Below are positions 8,338 through 17,160 of a stretch of DNA of 64,000 nt, piece after piece; position 1 is the stretch's first letter; each line of letters opens with the position of its first letter. The DNA is from Streptomyces sp. MA5143a. Lineage in GTDB: Bacteria > Actinomycetota > Actinomycetes > Streptomycetales > Streptomycetaceae. The stretch lies in NCBI RefSeq assembly GCF_900290235.1, contig NZ_OLMK01000014.1, positions 160,646 through 224,645 on the forward strand. Reading direction: 5' to 3'. A program made the position numbers and the translations under genes. The notes below the pieces were generated by a model that did no database searches, had not been told where the DNA came from, and saw only the letters and a list, made by a program, of their open reading frames with translations.

Positions 8338-8742
8338 ATGATCGAACGCGTCACCGTCCCCGGCCTCTTCCAGCCGCCGGTCTACTCGCACGCCTCGGTC
8401 GTCGAAGCCGGTGCGCGGCTCGCGTTCCTCGCCGGCTCCGTTCCGCTGGACGCCGACGGGAAGCTGGTGGGTGAGGGGGATCCGGTACGGCAGGCGCGGC
8501 AGGTGCTGGCGAATCTCGGGGAGCAACTGCGTGCGGTGGGCAGTGACTTCGCCCATGTGGTGGCGACCGATGTCTATGTGGTGAGCAGTGAGCCCCGGGT
8601 CCTCTCCTCGGTCTGGGACGTCGTCGAGGCCTCCGGTCTCAGCACCGGCCCCCACTCGTCGACCCTCCTCGGCGTGGCCTGCCTGGGCTACACCGGCCAG
8701 TTGGTGGAGATCACGGCGACCGCGGTGGTGCCGGAGTCGTAG
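8338..8742 (+). CDS. RidA (YjgF/YER057c/UK114) family protein
   Basis: A 134-residue RidA-fold protein. Family members hydrolyse reactive enamine/imine intermediates released by PLP enzymes, or act as related deaminases, usually as cytosolic trimers. Typical segments are QPPVYSHASVVEAGARLAFLAGSVPLD, VRQARQVLANLGEQLRAVGSDFAHVV and VEITATAVVPES. The Arg of the family signature near the C-terminus (RxxVE) is not evident: here the text reads GYTGQLVEI, so imine-hydrolase activity is doubtful. ATG 8338 is chosen because GGAG precedes it by six bases and the upstream in-frame extension is not RidA-like. Confidence 0.85.
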   Translation: MIERVTVPGLFQPPVYSHASVVEAGARLAFLAGSVPLDADGKLVGEGDPVRQARQVLANLGEQLRAVGSDFAHVVATDVYVVSSEPRVLSSVWDVVEASGLSTGPHSSTLLGVACLGYTGQLVEITATAVVPES

Positions 8743-8776
8743 CGGATCCGGGGCGGCGACGGCAGGGAGCCGGGAC

Positions 8777-8910
8777 GACGGCCCGGTCCGCGGCAGGGCC
8801 AAAAGGACGGCCCGGTCCGCGGCAGGGCCAGGAGAACAGCCCGGCGTACGGCGGGGCAGCCGCGGAAACGGCGTCCGCCGGGCAGCCGCGGGGAAACCGC
8901 GTCCGCCGGG
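8777..8910. repeat. Two adjacent short tandem duplications downstream of the RidA gene
   Basis: A 24-bp unit at 8777-8800 recurs exactly at 8806-8829 (period 29). Right after it a second unit at 8855-8880 recurs with small changes at 8881-8910. Both lie in the convergent gap between the RidA and racemase genes. They are rich in GC hairpins and could act as terminator material. Confidence 0.6.
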
Positions 8911-8938
8911 TCGGCCCCGGGGACCGGCGGCGCGCCCC

Positions 8939-9664
8939 TCACAGCGCTCCCCCGCCGCCCTTCCCCCACACCCGCCGCTTGGCCAGTGGCTTCGCGTACG
9001 TTCCCGCCCGGCTGGTCTCCAACCCCAGCCCCACCAACGCCTCCGCCAGCTTCACGGCCGCCCCCACCCCGTCCACCACGGGGACGCCCACCTTCTCCGC
9101 CACCACCTGCTGCAACCCGGTCATCCCGGCGCACCCGAGGACCAGCACCTCCGCACCGGCGTCCCGGACCCGCCGGGCCGCGTCGACGAAGGCCCGCACC
9201 GTGCGGTCGGTGTCGTGCAGGTCGAGGACGCCCAGCCCGGTGCCGACCACGCCCGCGCAGTTGCGCCCCACCCCGGCCGTCTCCAGGCTGTCCTCGATCT
9301 GCCCGCACGACCGTTCCAGCGTGGTGACCACCCCGTACCGCCGCCCGAGCAGACACGCGAGGTGCGCGGCGGCCTCGGTGATGTCGACGACGGGCACGTC
9401 CAGCAGTTCCCGTGCCCCCTCCCGTCCGTGTTCACCGAACCCGGCCATGACCACGGCGTCGTAGGGCTCGTCGTAGGCGCGCAGGGTGTCGAGCACCGCC
9501 GCGGCCGACAGATAGCTGTCGAGCCAGCCCTCCGCGGACTCGGGCCCCCACGCCGGGGTCAGCCCGGTCACGGTGGTGCCCGGGCCGGCCGCGGCCCGGG
9601 CACCTCGCACGATCTCCTCGGTCATCTCCTGCGTGGTGTTGCAGTTGGTGACGACGATCCGCAC
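8939..9664 (-). CDS. Aspartate/glutamate/hydantoin racemase family protein
   Basis: A 241-residue cofactor-independent racemase. Paired catalytic cysteines appear as C in LERSCGQIEDSL and in LVLGCAGMTGL; the N-terminal half has GFGEHGREGARELLDVPVVDITEAA. The family includes hydantoin and allantoin racemases as well as Asp/Glu racemases. Translation most likely starts at GTG 9664, preceded by GGAGG, six bases after the transporter stop; earlier in-frame sequence belongs to a different frame of the transporter gene. The link to an NCS1 transporter favours hydantoin- or allantoin-type substrates (inference). Confidence 0.85.
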   Translation of the reverse strand: MRIVVTNCNTTQEMTEEIVRGARAAAGPGTTVTGLTPAWGPESAEGWLDSYLSAAAVLDTLRAYDEPYDAVVMAGFGEHGREGARELLDVPVVDITEAAAHLACLLGRRYGVVTTLERSCGQIEDSLETAGVGRNCAGVVGTGLGVLDLHDTDRTVRAFVDAARRVRDAGAEVLVLGCAGMTGLQQVVAEKVGVPVVDGVGAAVKLAEALVGLGLETSRAGTYAKPLAKRRVWGKGGGGAL

Positions 9665-9669
9665 GTTTC

Positions 9670-11154
9670 TCAGACCTCCACGGTGACGGTCGGCTCGGCC
9701 TCGGCGGCCCCCTTCGCGGCCCGCTCGTCGCGGCACAGCACCGCGTACAGCCCGGCGGCCAGCGCCGTTCCGATGAACCACGAGTACGGCGCGACCGCGC
9801 CGAAGTCCTTCACCAGGGCGAGGACGGCGGAGACGGCGGCCGCGGGGAGGAACGCCCAGAGGGCCTTGGGGTTGACGCCCCTGCGGTAGTAGTACCGGGA
9901 GCCGGGCTGTGCGTTGAACAGTTCGTCGACGCAGATGCGTCCCCGCTTGACCCAGAAGTAGTCGAGCATGATCACACCGAACAGCGGGCCGAGGAACGCG
10001 CCGAGACCGCCGAGGAAGTAGTTGACGACGGTCGGGTTGGAGAAGAGGTTCCACGGGGTCACGACGAGCGCCGCGACCGTGCTGATCATGCCGCCGACCT
10101 TGAAGCTGATCTTCTGCGGCCAGACGTTGGCGAGGTCGTACGCGGGAGAGACGAAGTTGGCGACGATGTTGACGCCCATGGTGGCGATGGCGAACGTCAG
10201 GGCGCCCAGTACGAGGATCCAGGTGTTGCCGATCTCCGCGACGAGGTACGCCGGGTCGGTGATCGCCTTGCCGAACACCTCGATGGAACCGGCGGTGACG
10301 ATGACCGACACCACCACGAACGCGGTGGAGTTGATCGGCAGTCCCCAGAAGTTGCCGCGCTTGACGGTCCGGTAGTCGGGGGCGAAGCGGGAGAAGTCGC
10401 AGAAGTTGAGCATCAGCGTGCCGTAGGTGGCGAGGACCAGGCCGATCGCGCCGAACCACTGCCGCCACTGCTCACCGACGGAGACCGGGTGCGGGGTGGA
10501 GGTGAGGGAGATGGTCCAGCCGGCCTTGGCGAGGATCCACACGGCGAGCGCGATCATGACCAGCCAGATCGCCGGCCCGCAGAAGTCCTGGAACTTCCGC
10601 ACCGACTCCATGCCCTGGCTGATGATCACCGCCTGGATGAGCCAGAGGGCGACGAAGGTGACCCAGCCGAGCTGGTGCAGACCGAGGAACGAGCCATGGG
10701 TCCAGGACTCCAGGCCCGGCCAGGCGGCCAGCAGCATGATGTTGACGGCGACGGACGCGAGATAGGTCTGGATGCCGTACCACATGATGGCGATCACGGC
10801 CCGGATGATGGCGGGGATGTTGGCGCCCCAGACACCGAAGCTGATGCGGCTGACGACGGGGAACGGCACACCGTGGCGCTGACCGATCCTCCCCATCCAG
10901 TTCATGCCGATGTAGATGATCACGAAGCCGACGAGCAGCGACGTGAAGACCTGCCAGACGTTCATGCCGAGGACGAGCAGTCCGGCGGCGAAGGTGTAGT
11001 TGCCGAGGTTGTGGACGTCGGACATCCACAGGGCGAAGAGGTCGAAGACCTTCCAGGTGCGCTTGTCGGCGGGGGCCAGGTCTTCGTTGGTGAGGCGGGG
11101 GTCGGGCACGAACGCGGTGGTGCCGGTTGCTTCGGCGGGATCGACGAGGGACAC
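9670..11154 (-). CDS. NCS1-family nucleobase/hydantoin:cation symporter
   Basis: A 494-residue membrane transporter with about 12 hydrophobic helices. NCS1 hallmarks are NEDLAPADKRTWKVFDLFALWMSD at the N-terminus, GIQTYLASVAVN in the middle and FCDFSRFAPDYRTVKRGN. Relatives such as Mhp1 import benzyl-hydantoins; others take up allantoin, uracil or cytosine. GTG 11154 follows CCGGAGG at four bases; an upstream in-frame TTG lies inside a palindrome and is unlikely. It is co-directional with the racemase, which follows within six bases, so the pair is probably one operon for hydantoin-like nitrogen compounds under the divergent GntR gene. Confidence 0.9.
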   Translation of the reverse strand: MSLVDPAEATGTTAFVPDPRLTNEDLAPADKRTWKVFDLFALWMSDVHNLGNYTFAAGLLVLGMNVWQVFTSLLVGFVIIYIGMNWMGRIGQRHGVPFPVVSRISFGVWGANIPAIIRAVIAIMWYGIQTYLASVAVNIMLLAAWPGLESWTHGSFLGLHQLGWVTFVALWLIQAVIISQGMESVRKFQDFCGPAIWLVMIALAVWILAKAGWTISLTSTPHPVSVGEQWRQWFGAIGLVLATYGTLMLNFCDFSRFAPDYRTVKRGNFWGLPINSTAFVVVSVIVTAGSIEVFGKAITDPAYLVAEIGNTWILVLGALTFAIATMGVNIVANFVSPAYDLANVWPQKISFKVGGMISTVAALVVTPWNLFSNPTVVNYFLGGLGAFLGPLFGVIMLDYFWVKRGRICVDELFNAQPGSRYYYRRGVNPKALWAFLPAAAVSAVLALVKDFGAVAPYSWFIGTALAAGLYAVLCRDERAAKGAAEAEPTVTVEV

Positions 11155-11210
11155 GGGGCCTCCGGGAGCGAGAGGAGGAGACGGGGAGGGAGCGGACCGC
11201 GCGTGGGGGC

Positions 11211-11224
11211 TTTGGTATACCAAA
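11211..11224. promoter_or_regulatory. Perfect 14-bp palindrome TTTGGTATACCAAA, likely GntR/FCD operator
   Basis: The palindrome contains TGGTATACCA, matching the GTnnAC-centred consensus recognised by FadR-type GntR regulators (established family knowledge). It lies 57 bases upstream of the transporter start, with a GntR/FCD gene on the other side of the same intergenic region. Probable site of repression of the transporter-racemase operon. Confidence 0.6.
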
Positions 11225-11267
11225 CTCCCGTCATAGTCCTCCCGTCAACCGTTCTGACCGATGTCGC

Positions 11268-11281
11268 TGTCGTTAACGACA
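11268..11281. promoter_or_regulatory. Perfect 14-bp palindrome TGTCGTTAACGACA
   Basis: A second perfect palindrome in the same divergent region, 36 bases before the GntR gene start. It differs in sequence from the first, so it may bind another regulator or overlap the GntR promoter as an autoregulatory site. Confidence 0.45.
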
Positions 11282-11316
11282 CGTAAAACACCTCCCGTGT
11301 CGGCGAGGATGGCCTC

Positions 11317-12018
11317 ATGAGCTCCCTGGCTCCTGACGGAGCGAAGATCGAAACCCTCGGTCCCCTCGGCGCGGTGCGCGAGCGTGTGCTGGGGACCCTG
11401 CGGCAGGACATCATCGCGGGGCGGCTCCGTCCGGGCGACCGGCTGGTCGAGCGCGAACTGGCCGATCGCTTCGGGGTCTCACGGGTCCCGGTCCGCGAGG
11501 CGATCCGCGCGCTGGTCGCCGAGGGCTTCGTCCTCTTCGAGACCCCGCGCCGCACGGTGGTCCGCCGTCTCACCAGGGCGGATGTCGCGGAACTCTTCGA
11601 ACTCCGCGAGGCGTTGGAGGTGTACGCCGCCGGGCTCGCCGCCACCCGCGCCACGCCGGAGAGCCTCACCGAGCTGTCGGCCCTGCTCGACCAGGCGGCG
11701 GCCGCCACCCGCGCCGGGGACGCCGAGGCGATCACCGACATCAACACCCGCTTCCACGACCGTGTCCTCGCCATGGCCGGCAACAGCCTGCTCATCTCCG
11801 TCATGGAGCCGGTCGACGGCCGTCTGCGCTGGCTGACCCGCCAGAACACGGAGTGGCCGCAGCTCCTCACCGAGCACCGCGAGCTGTACGAGGCGATCGC
11901 CTCCGGCGACCCCGACCGCGCCCGAACCCACGCCCTCGCCCACGTACGGACCAACTACCGCTCCACCGTGCGGCACCTCTTCGAGGAGGACGAGACGGGG
12001 GGCGAGGGCGGGGGCTGA
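11317..12018 (+). CDS. GntR-family transcriptional regulator, FCD (FadR-type) domain
   Basis: A 233-residue regulator. An N-terminal winged helix occupies residues ~17-80, with the GntR pattern DIIAGRLRPGDRLVERELADRFGVSRVPVREAIRAL. An all-helical FCD ligand domain follows at ~90-220, with metal/ligand-site histidines in NTRFHDRVLAMAG, EHRELYEAI and HALAHV. Such proteins usually repress an adjacent catabolic or transport operon and release on binding a small organic acid. It diverges from the NCS1 transporter-racemase pair across two palindromes, its expected targets. Confidence 0.9.
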   Translation: MSSLAPDGAKIETLGPLGAVRERVLGTLRQDIIAGRLRPGDRLVERELADRFGVSRVPVREAIRALVAEGFVLFETPRRTVVRRLTRADVAELFELREALEVYAAGLAATRATPESLTELSALLDQAAAATRAGDAEAITDINTRFHDRVLAMAGNSLLISVMEPVDGRLRWLTRQNTEWPQLLTEHRELYEAIASGDPDRARTHALAHVRTNYRSTVRHLFEEDETGGEGGG

Positions 12019-12049
12019 TGCGGGCCCCACGTGGTGGCAGAAGGCGGAA

Positions 12050-13063
12050 TCACCCCTTGGCGTACTTGTCCGTGGCGTCCACCAGGGCCTGTGCCATGTC
12101 CGGCGCGCCCGCGTTGTGGCCCACGTCGTCGATGAGGACCAACTCGCTGCCGGGCCAGGCGTGGTGAAGGCGCCAGACGATGCCGAGGAGGTTGCCGGGG
12201 TCGAGGCTGCCCTGTACCAGGGTGCCGGGGACGCCCTTGAGCAGTCGCACGTCCCGCAGCACGACTCCGTCGTCGCCCGCACCGCCTTCGCCCACCGCGC
12301 CACCCCCGCTGCCCCCGCTGCCCCCGCTGCCCTCGTCGAGGAAGTGGCCGTTTCCCCAGAAGTGGGTGACGGTACGGGCGAAGCCGTAGCGGAACGCGGC
12401 GTCCTCGTAGCGCGGCACGGAGCGGGGCGGCTGTGCCGCGATGGCCGTCTCCCAGTCGGTCCAGGCCCTCGCCGCCCGCGCCCGTACCTCCGCGTCGGGC
12501 GATTCGAGCAGCCGGTTGTAGGCGGCGGCGAGGTTGCCGTCCCGCTCGCCCTCGGGAAGCTCCGCGAGGAACCGCTCGAACGCCTCCGGGAAGTACTGGC
12601 CGAGCCCCCGGGTCAGCAGGGCGACCTCGGCGTCGGAGCCCGACGCGACCCCCGTGAGCACCAGCTCGGACACGGCGCCCGGATGCTTCTGCGCGTACCG
12701 CAGCCCGAGCACCGAGCCCCACGACACACCCCACACCAGCCAGCGATCGATCCCGAGGTGCCGTCGCAGCAGCTCCAGATCGGCGAGGAGACGCGGCGTC
12801 GTGTTGACGCTCATGTCCGTCTCGTACGCGCTCGCCGGCGGCGTCGAACGCCCGCAGCCACGCTGGTCCAGCAGCACGATCCGATACGCGTCGGGGTCGA
12901 ACAGGCGCCGGAACCAGGGGCCTGCCTGGGATCCGGGCCCGCCGTGCAGGACCAGCGCGGGCTTGCCCCGCGGGTTCCCGCAGACCTCCCAGTACACGTG
13001 GTTGCCGTCACCGACGTCGAGCATGCCGTGGTCGTACGGTTCGATCTCGGGATAGAGAGACAT
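12050..13063 (-). CDS. pip: Proline iminopeptidase (alpha/beta hydrolase)
   Basis: A 337-residue cytosolic peptidase that removes N-terminal proline. Visible are the oxyanion segment HGGPGSQAGP (40-49), DQRGCGRS (66-73), the nucleophile elbow GVSWGS with S114, and C-terminal acid and base in QGSLDPGN and DDVGHNAG. A Gly/Ser-rich insert (GSGGSGGSGGGAVGEGG, near 250-268) interrupts the usual fold just before the catalytic Asp; it looks like a linker expansion and could be strain specific. Convergent with the GntR gene. Confidence 0.9.
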   Translation of the reverse strand: MSLYPEIEPYDHGMLDVGDGNHVYWEVCGNPRGKPALVLHGGPGSQAGPWFRRLFDPDAYRIVLLDQRGCGRSTPPASAYETDMSVNTTPRLLADLELLRRHLGIDRWLVWGVSWGSVLGLRYAQKHPGAVSELVLTGVASGSDAEVALLTRGLGQYFPEAFERFLAELPEGERDGNLAAAYNRLLESPDAEVRARAARAWTDWETAIAAQPPRSVPRYEDAAFRYGFARTVTHFWGNGHFLDEGSGGSGGSGGGAVGEGGAGDDGVVLRDVRLLKGVPGTLVQGSLDPGNLLGIVWRLHHAWPGSELVLIDDVGHNAGAPDMAQALVDATDKYAKG

Positions 13064-13157
13064 TGCGCGACCCTAGACGGCGGACGACACCCTCGGCAGC
13101 CGCTTTTCCGCCGCCCCGGAGAGTGGGCCGGTCGAGCCCGGTGGACCTTTCGCGCCC

Positions 13158-13955
13158 TTACGGGCGGACGCTCAGCCCGGCTGCTCCGGCAGCCGTGCGC
13201 AGGACGTCCCGGAGCATGTCCGGGGTCAGCCGGCCGGTGAACGTGTTGCGCTGGCTGACATGGAAGCAGCCGAAGAGATCGAGCCCGTCGAGCGGTACGC
13301 GGGCGCCGTGGCCGAAGACCGGTCGGGGCCGGGGCACCCGCCAGCCCGCCTCGGCGAGCGCGGGCAACGCGGCCTGCCAGCCGAACGCACCGAGGACGAG
13401 CACGGCACGCAGTGACGGCCGCAGCAGCTCCAGCTCACTGACCAGCCACGGTCGGCAGGTGTCGCGTTCCTCGGGGGTCGGCTTGTTGGCGGGCGGCGCG
13501 CAGTGCACGGGTGAGGTGATCCGTACGCCGTGGAGTTCGAGGCCGTCATCGACGCCGACCGCGGTGCGGCGCGAGGCGAGGCCCACGTCGTGCAGCGCCG
13601 CGTAGAGCACGTCGCCCGAGCGGTCGCCGGTGAACATCCGCCCCGTACGGTTCGCGCCGTGCGCGGCGGGAGCGAGCCCGACGATCAGCAGCGCCGCGTC
13701 GGACGATCCGAAACCGGGCACCGGACGGCCCCAGTACTCCTGATCGGCGAACGCGGCCCGCCTGGTCCGCGCCACCTCTTCCCGCCAGGCGACCAGCCGG
13801 GGGCAGGCCCGGCATCCGGTGATCCGGGCGTCGAGCGCGTCCAGCCCGCTCCCAGCGTCGAACCCGGAGCGCCCTCCGCCCACACCGCCGCCATCCCGGC
13901 CAACGCCGCCGCCGTCATCCCGGCCGCCGTCACCACCGCCGTCACCGCTGCGCAT
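13158..13955 (-). CDS. Uracil-DNA glycosylase, family 5 (UdgB-like)
   Basis: A 265-residue base-excision repair enzyme that removes uracil and some other deaminated bases. Motif A reads [19 protein letters not shown] (93-111), the family-5 form lacking the usual catalytic Asp/Asn. The iron-sulfur ligands begin with C48 and C51 (GCRACPR), with further Cys in SPVHCAPP and RDTCRPW. A C-terminal [12 protein letters not shown] provides the catalytic His segment. The first ~37 residues are almost only Gly, Asp and Arg, an odd disordered extension; a later start cannot be excluded. Confidence 0.85.
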   Translation of the reverse strand: MRSGDGGGDGGRDDGGGVGRDGGGVGGGRSGFDAGSGLDALDARITGCRACPRLVAWREEVARTRRAAFADQEYWGRPVPGFGSSDAALLIVGLAPAAHGANRTGRMFTGDRSGDVLYAALHDVGLASRRTAVGVDDGLELHGVRITSPVHCAPPANKPTPEERDTCRPWLVSELELLRPSLRAVLVLGAFGWQAALPALAEAGWRVPRPRPVFGHGARVPLDGLDLFGCFHVSQRNTFTGRLTPDMLRDVLRTAAGAAGLSVRP

Positions 13956-14016
13956 GTCTCCACGGTACGGCCGGTGATCTCCTCCCTCGTCGGCACCGGG
14001 GAGCTAAGGTCGATTC

Positions 14017-14523
14017 ATGGCTTCTGAAGGTACGGGCGAGCGGACGGACGGCCCTGGCACCACGCACCGGGATCCCGGTGCCGCGGCGGCCGCCGCCGAG
14101 GCCGCGCGGCCCCCGAGCGGCGAGACCGTGCGCATCGACAGCTGGATCTGGTCCGTCCGCCTGGTCAAGACCCGCTCCATGGGGGCGACGGCCTGCCGGG
14201 GTGGGCACGTCCGCGTCAACGGCGAGCGGGTCAAGCCGGCGTACGCGGTGCGCGTCGGCGACGAGGTACGCCTCCGGCAGGCCGGTGGGCATGAGCGGAT
14301 CGTCGTGGTCAAGCGTCTGATCCGTAAACGGGTCGGCGCGCCTGTCGCCGCCGAGTGCTACGTCGACAACTCCCCGCCGCCCCCGCCTCGCGAGGCCATC
14401 GCCCCCGCCGGTATCCGCGACCGGGGAGCGGGTCGCCCCACCAAGCGCGACCGCCGTGACCTCGAACGCCTCCGCGGCCTCACCGACTCCGCGAACGCCG
14501 CCCGCGCCCGCCGCGACGACTGA
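14017..14523 (+). CDS. S4-domain RNA-binding protein (Hsp15-like)
   Basis: 168 residues with a single S4 RNA-binding domain at ~38-95 (RIDSWIWSVRLVKTRSMGATACRGGHVRVNGERVK). The domain matches Hsp15/HslR, which rescues stalled 50S-peptidyl-tRNA complexes. An Ala/Glu-rich N-terminal tail and a basic C-terminal tail (GRPTKRDRRDLERLRGL) flank it, common in actinobacterial versions. Divergent from the glycosylase gene, 61 bases apart. Confidence 0.85.
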   Translation: MASEGTGERTDGPGTTHRDPGAAAAAAEAARPPSGETVRIDSWIWSVRLVKTRSMGATACRGGHVRVNGERVKPAYAVRVGDEVRLRQAGGHERIVVVKRLIRKRVGAPVAAECYVDNSPPPPPREAIAPAGIRDRGAGRPTKRDRRDLERLRGLTDSANAARARRDD

Positions 14524-14628
14524 CGGCGGCCGAGCGGCACCCGGCCCGACCGCAGCGCGCCGCGCCCCGTGCCTCCTGCCCCTGCCCCGTGCGCCGTTCC
14601 CGGTGCCCCGTGCCCCGTGCCCCGTCGA

Positions 14629-15114
14629 TCAAGCCGTCCGTCCCAGCAGCCGCTTCAGTCCGGCCACGTCCTCCCGTCGTGCCCAGGCGATGACGAGCAG
14701 CGGCACCATCAGGATCAGCGGGGTCGCCGCGTACTCCCCGTCGAAGACGGCGACCTGGGTGATGAAGGCACCCACCATCAGCGCACTCAACGACACCCCC
14801 GCGACCGAGGCCAGCGCGGGGATCACCAGCCCGATCCCGCCCGCCAGTTCGAGCGCGCCGATGGTGTACATGCCCGCGCTGCCCCAGCCGAGCGTCTCGA
14901 AGGACTCGGCGGCCGACGGGTGCGCGATCAGCTTGGGCAGCGCGCTCGCGACCGCGAAGATCAGCGCGAGCACGATCTGCAGCGCGCCCAGCGAGATCCG
15001 GGCCCGCCGACCGCGCACCCCGCCCTTCGGGCCGGCGCCGGAAGCCGGGGCCGTGACCGCGGCAGTGGGGGTGGAGGTGGTGGCTCGGGAGGCGGGAGCG
15101 GTGGTCTCGGACAT
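14629..15114 (-). CDS. DoxX-family membrane protein
   Basis: 161 residues with a Thr/Ala-rich N-terminal ~40 and four hydrophobic helices after it: LGALQIVLALIFAVASALPKLI, MYTIGALELAGGIGLVIPAL, LSALMVGAFITQVAVF and LILMVPLLVIAWA. The pattern K/L...F..LGW...Y.IG.LEL..GIGL is typical of DoxX. Function in streptomycetes is not established; homologues are linked to redox or thiosulfate metabolism. ATG follows AGGAG at five bases. Confidence 0.85.
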   Translation of the reverse strand: MSETTAPASRATTSTPTAAVTAPASGAGPKGGVRGRRARISLGALQIVLALIFAVASALPKLIAHPSAAESFETLGWGSAGMYTIGALELAGGIGLVIPALASVAGVSLSALMVGAFITQVAVFDGEYAATPLILMVPLLVIAWARREDVAGLKRLLGRTA

Positions 15115-15251
15115 GAGGTCTCCTGTGGGAAGCGGTGCGTCGTGCCTGTCACGGAGACAGACCGGCGCCCTCCCCCGAACTCATCGGCCCCGAGCGGACT
15201 TTCGAGCGAAACCACGCGGACCCCACATGCCCTCTCTTCCGACGCGCCCTC

Positions 15252-15944
15252 TCACCCCACCGGCACCGCCCGCACCCACGTCCGGTCCTCCGTCAGATAC
15301 CGGTCCACCCTCAGCCCCGACTCTCCCAGCGCCTCCTCGAACTCCTCCTTCGTCATCGGCCGCACCCGGAACGTCTGGGTCCACTCGCCGTCCGGGAAGT
15401 GGTACTCCGCGTGCACGGAGCGGACCCCGTCCCCCACCGGCTCGCTCGACGCGATACGGACCGTGAAGCCACGGGGGTCGACCCGCTCCCGGGGCACATC
15501 CGTGTGGTAGTTCTCCCCCTCGCGCTGGATCAGCACGATGCCGTCGTCCGCGACATGCCGCAGGCATGTGGCGAGCAGTCCGCGCCGCAGCTCGGGATCC
15601 CCGGTGTGGACGAGGAACGACGCGAGCAGCACCACGTCGAACCTCTCGCCCAGGTCCAGCTCCTCGATGGGGCTGCATATCGTCCGCGCCCCACGCACCC
15701 GATCCAGCATCTCCGCCGACTCGTCCACGGCCGTGACCGTGAAGCCCCGTTCGATCAGTGGGTGGGTCATACGCCCCACGCCGCTGCCCAGTTCGAGAAT
15801 GCTCGCGCCCGCGGGCGCGGCGGCGGCGATCACCTGCGGCTCGTCCCCCACCGGCAGTCGTGTGTACACCTCGACCGCGCAGCCGTCCGGGGTGATCGCC
15901 CCCGGCCCCGTCCCCTGAAATCCCTCACGCGTCTGGATGCTCAT
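15252..15944 (-). CDS. Class I SAM-dependent methyltransferase
   Basis: 230 residues with a Rossmann methyltransferase core: motif I ILELGSGVGRM near 49-59, post-I acidic residue in VTAVDESAEML, and motif IV FDVVLLASFLVH. Substrate unknown. It ends close to the DoxX gene and starts 38 bases after the acyltransferase-like gene on the same strand, so the two may be cotranscribed. Confidence 0.85.
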   Translation of the reverse strand: MSIQTREGFQGTGPGAITPDGCAVEVYTRLPVGDEPQVIAAAAPAGASILELGSGVGRMTHPLIERGFTVTAVDESAEMLDRVRGARTICSPIEELDLGERFDVVLLASFLVHTGDPELRRGLLATCLRHVADDGIVLIQREGENYHTDVPRERVDPRGFTVRIASSEPVGDGVRSVHAEYHFPDGEWTQTFRVRPMTKEEFEEALGESGLRVDRYLTEDRTWVRAVPVG

Positions 15945-15981
15945 ATCCGTTCAACGGCCGCGCGGACGCGGGCCGTTCCGC

Positions 15982-16995
15982 TCACCCCTCACCCGATGGG
16001 GTGAACCTGAACCAGCCGTGCCCGCTGTACCAGTGCCCTCCGGCCCGCAGATGGTCTGCGACGGCTCGTTCGAGACGTGTCCGGCGCGGGAGTGTCTCCA
16101 CCGGCAGGTCCGGGTCGCCGAACACGAAGCGGAGGGGCAGATCGTCCCCCGGTTCGCTGTTCCCGCAGGTGATGTGGAACCGCTCCTGGAAGCGGACGAT
16201 GTTGGAGTCCGCCGGCAGATACCGCTTCAGCTGCGGGTCGAGCAGCCACGAGTGGCAGCAGGCGGCGGTGTGGCGCTCCGCCGGGAAGTGCCGCGGGAAG
16301 AACTCACGGGCGAGCGCGAGCGACCGGTCGCACGCCTCCGGGGTCAGAGGGCCGGCGTAGTCGGGTATGTGCAGGTCGAGGCAGTGCTCCCCGGGCCGCA
16401 GCGCCAGGCCGGCCGCCGCGAGCGCGACGCCCTCCCGGCCGCCCAGCCGGGTCCGCTGGAACTGCAGGCGCCCGAGCTGGAACAGCTCCCCGTGGAAGTG
16501 GAGCGAGAACCAGCCGGGCGCCACGAGCCCGCCCACCCCGAACCTCCGGCGGTGCAGCACGAGGCCCCGGCCCACGTCCGCGAGGGTGCGCCGGGAGACG
16601 TCCTCGGGGATGCCCCGCTCCCGGTGGTACGCGCGCACATACGGCAGGGCCGCGACCAGGACGTACACCGGGAAATAGCGGCCCAGCGGACCGGACTCCA
16701 GGGGCAACGGCCGCAGTCTCAGCCCTTTGCCGATCTTCCCCATGTCCCGGACGAGACCCCGTACGCACCGTCCGAGGAGCGCGGTCGCCTCCTCGTCTTC
16801 CGTCAGCGTCCGGCGCAGCGCGACCAGGTCGTTGACGTCCTCGTACGGGACGGCCAGCTCCTGCAGGACGTCCGGGAGCTCCTCGGCGTCCGGCAGCCGC
16901 GCCCGGGGCGCGTCCGGCGCCTCCTCGTCGCCCTCCTCCAGCTCCTTGAGCCACTCGGCGAGCCTCTCGTCCGCCCGCACCGCATCCCAGAGCAC
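15982..16995 (-). CDS. Acyltransferase-domain protein with NAT_N/GNAT_C-like architecture
   Basis: 337 residues without a signal peptide. The N-terminal third is helical and acidic (ELEEGDEEAPDAP). The C-terminal part, ~190-300, contains LALRPGEHCLDLHIPDYAGPLTPEACDRSL and CCHSWLLDPQLKRYLP. I recognise these phrases from actinobacterial acyltransferase-domain proteins with the GNAT_C module, whose substrate is not known. The GTG start follows GGGGGAGG. I am fairly sure of the family, not of activity. Confidence 0.65.
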   Translation of the reverse strand: MLWDAVRADERLAEWLKELEEGDEEAPDAPRARLPDAEELPDVLQELAVPYEDVNDLVALRRTLTEDEEATALLGRCVRGLVRDMGKIGKGLRLRPLPLESGPLGRYFPVYVLVAALPYVRAYHRERGIPEDVSRRTLADVGRGLVLHRRRFGVGGLVAPGWFSLHFHGELFQLGRLQFQRTRLGGREGVALAAAGLALRPGEHCLDLHIPDYAGPLTPEACDRSLALAREFFPRHFPAERHTAACCHSWLLDPQLKRYLPADSNIVRFQERFHITCGNSEPGDDLPLRFVFGDPDLPVETLPRRTRLERAVADHLRAGGHWYSGHGWFRFTPSGEG

Positions 16996-17160
16996 CTTCG
17001 GCCTCCCCCGTCACCGCACACCGTCTTCTGGAGAACGCACGAGCCGAAGAGTACGTTTCCGAGTAGGACCAACAACACGAGAAGCCCAAAAGGGACACAT
17101 GGGAGCGGGAGGGCCGGAACGGCGCAAGGGTGGCCGGGCGAGTGGGAGGCGGTGGTTCTG

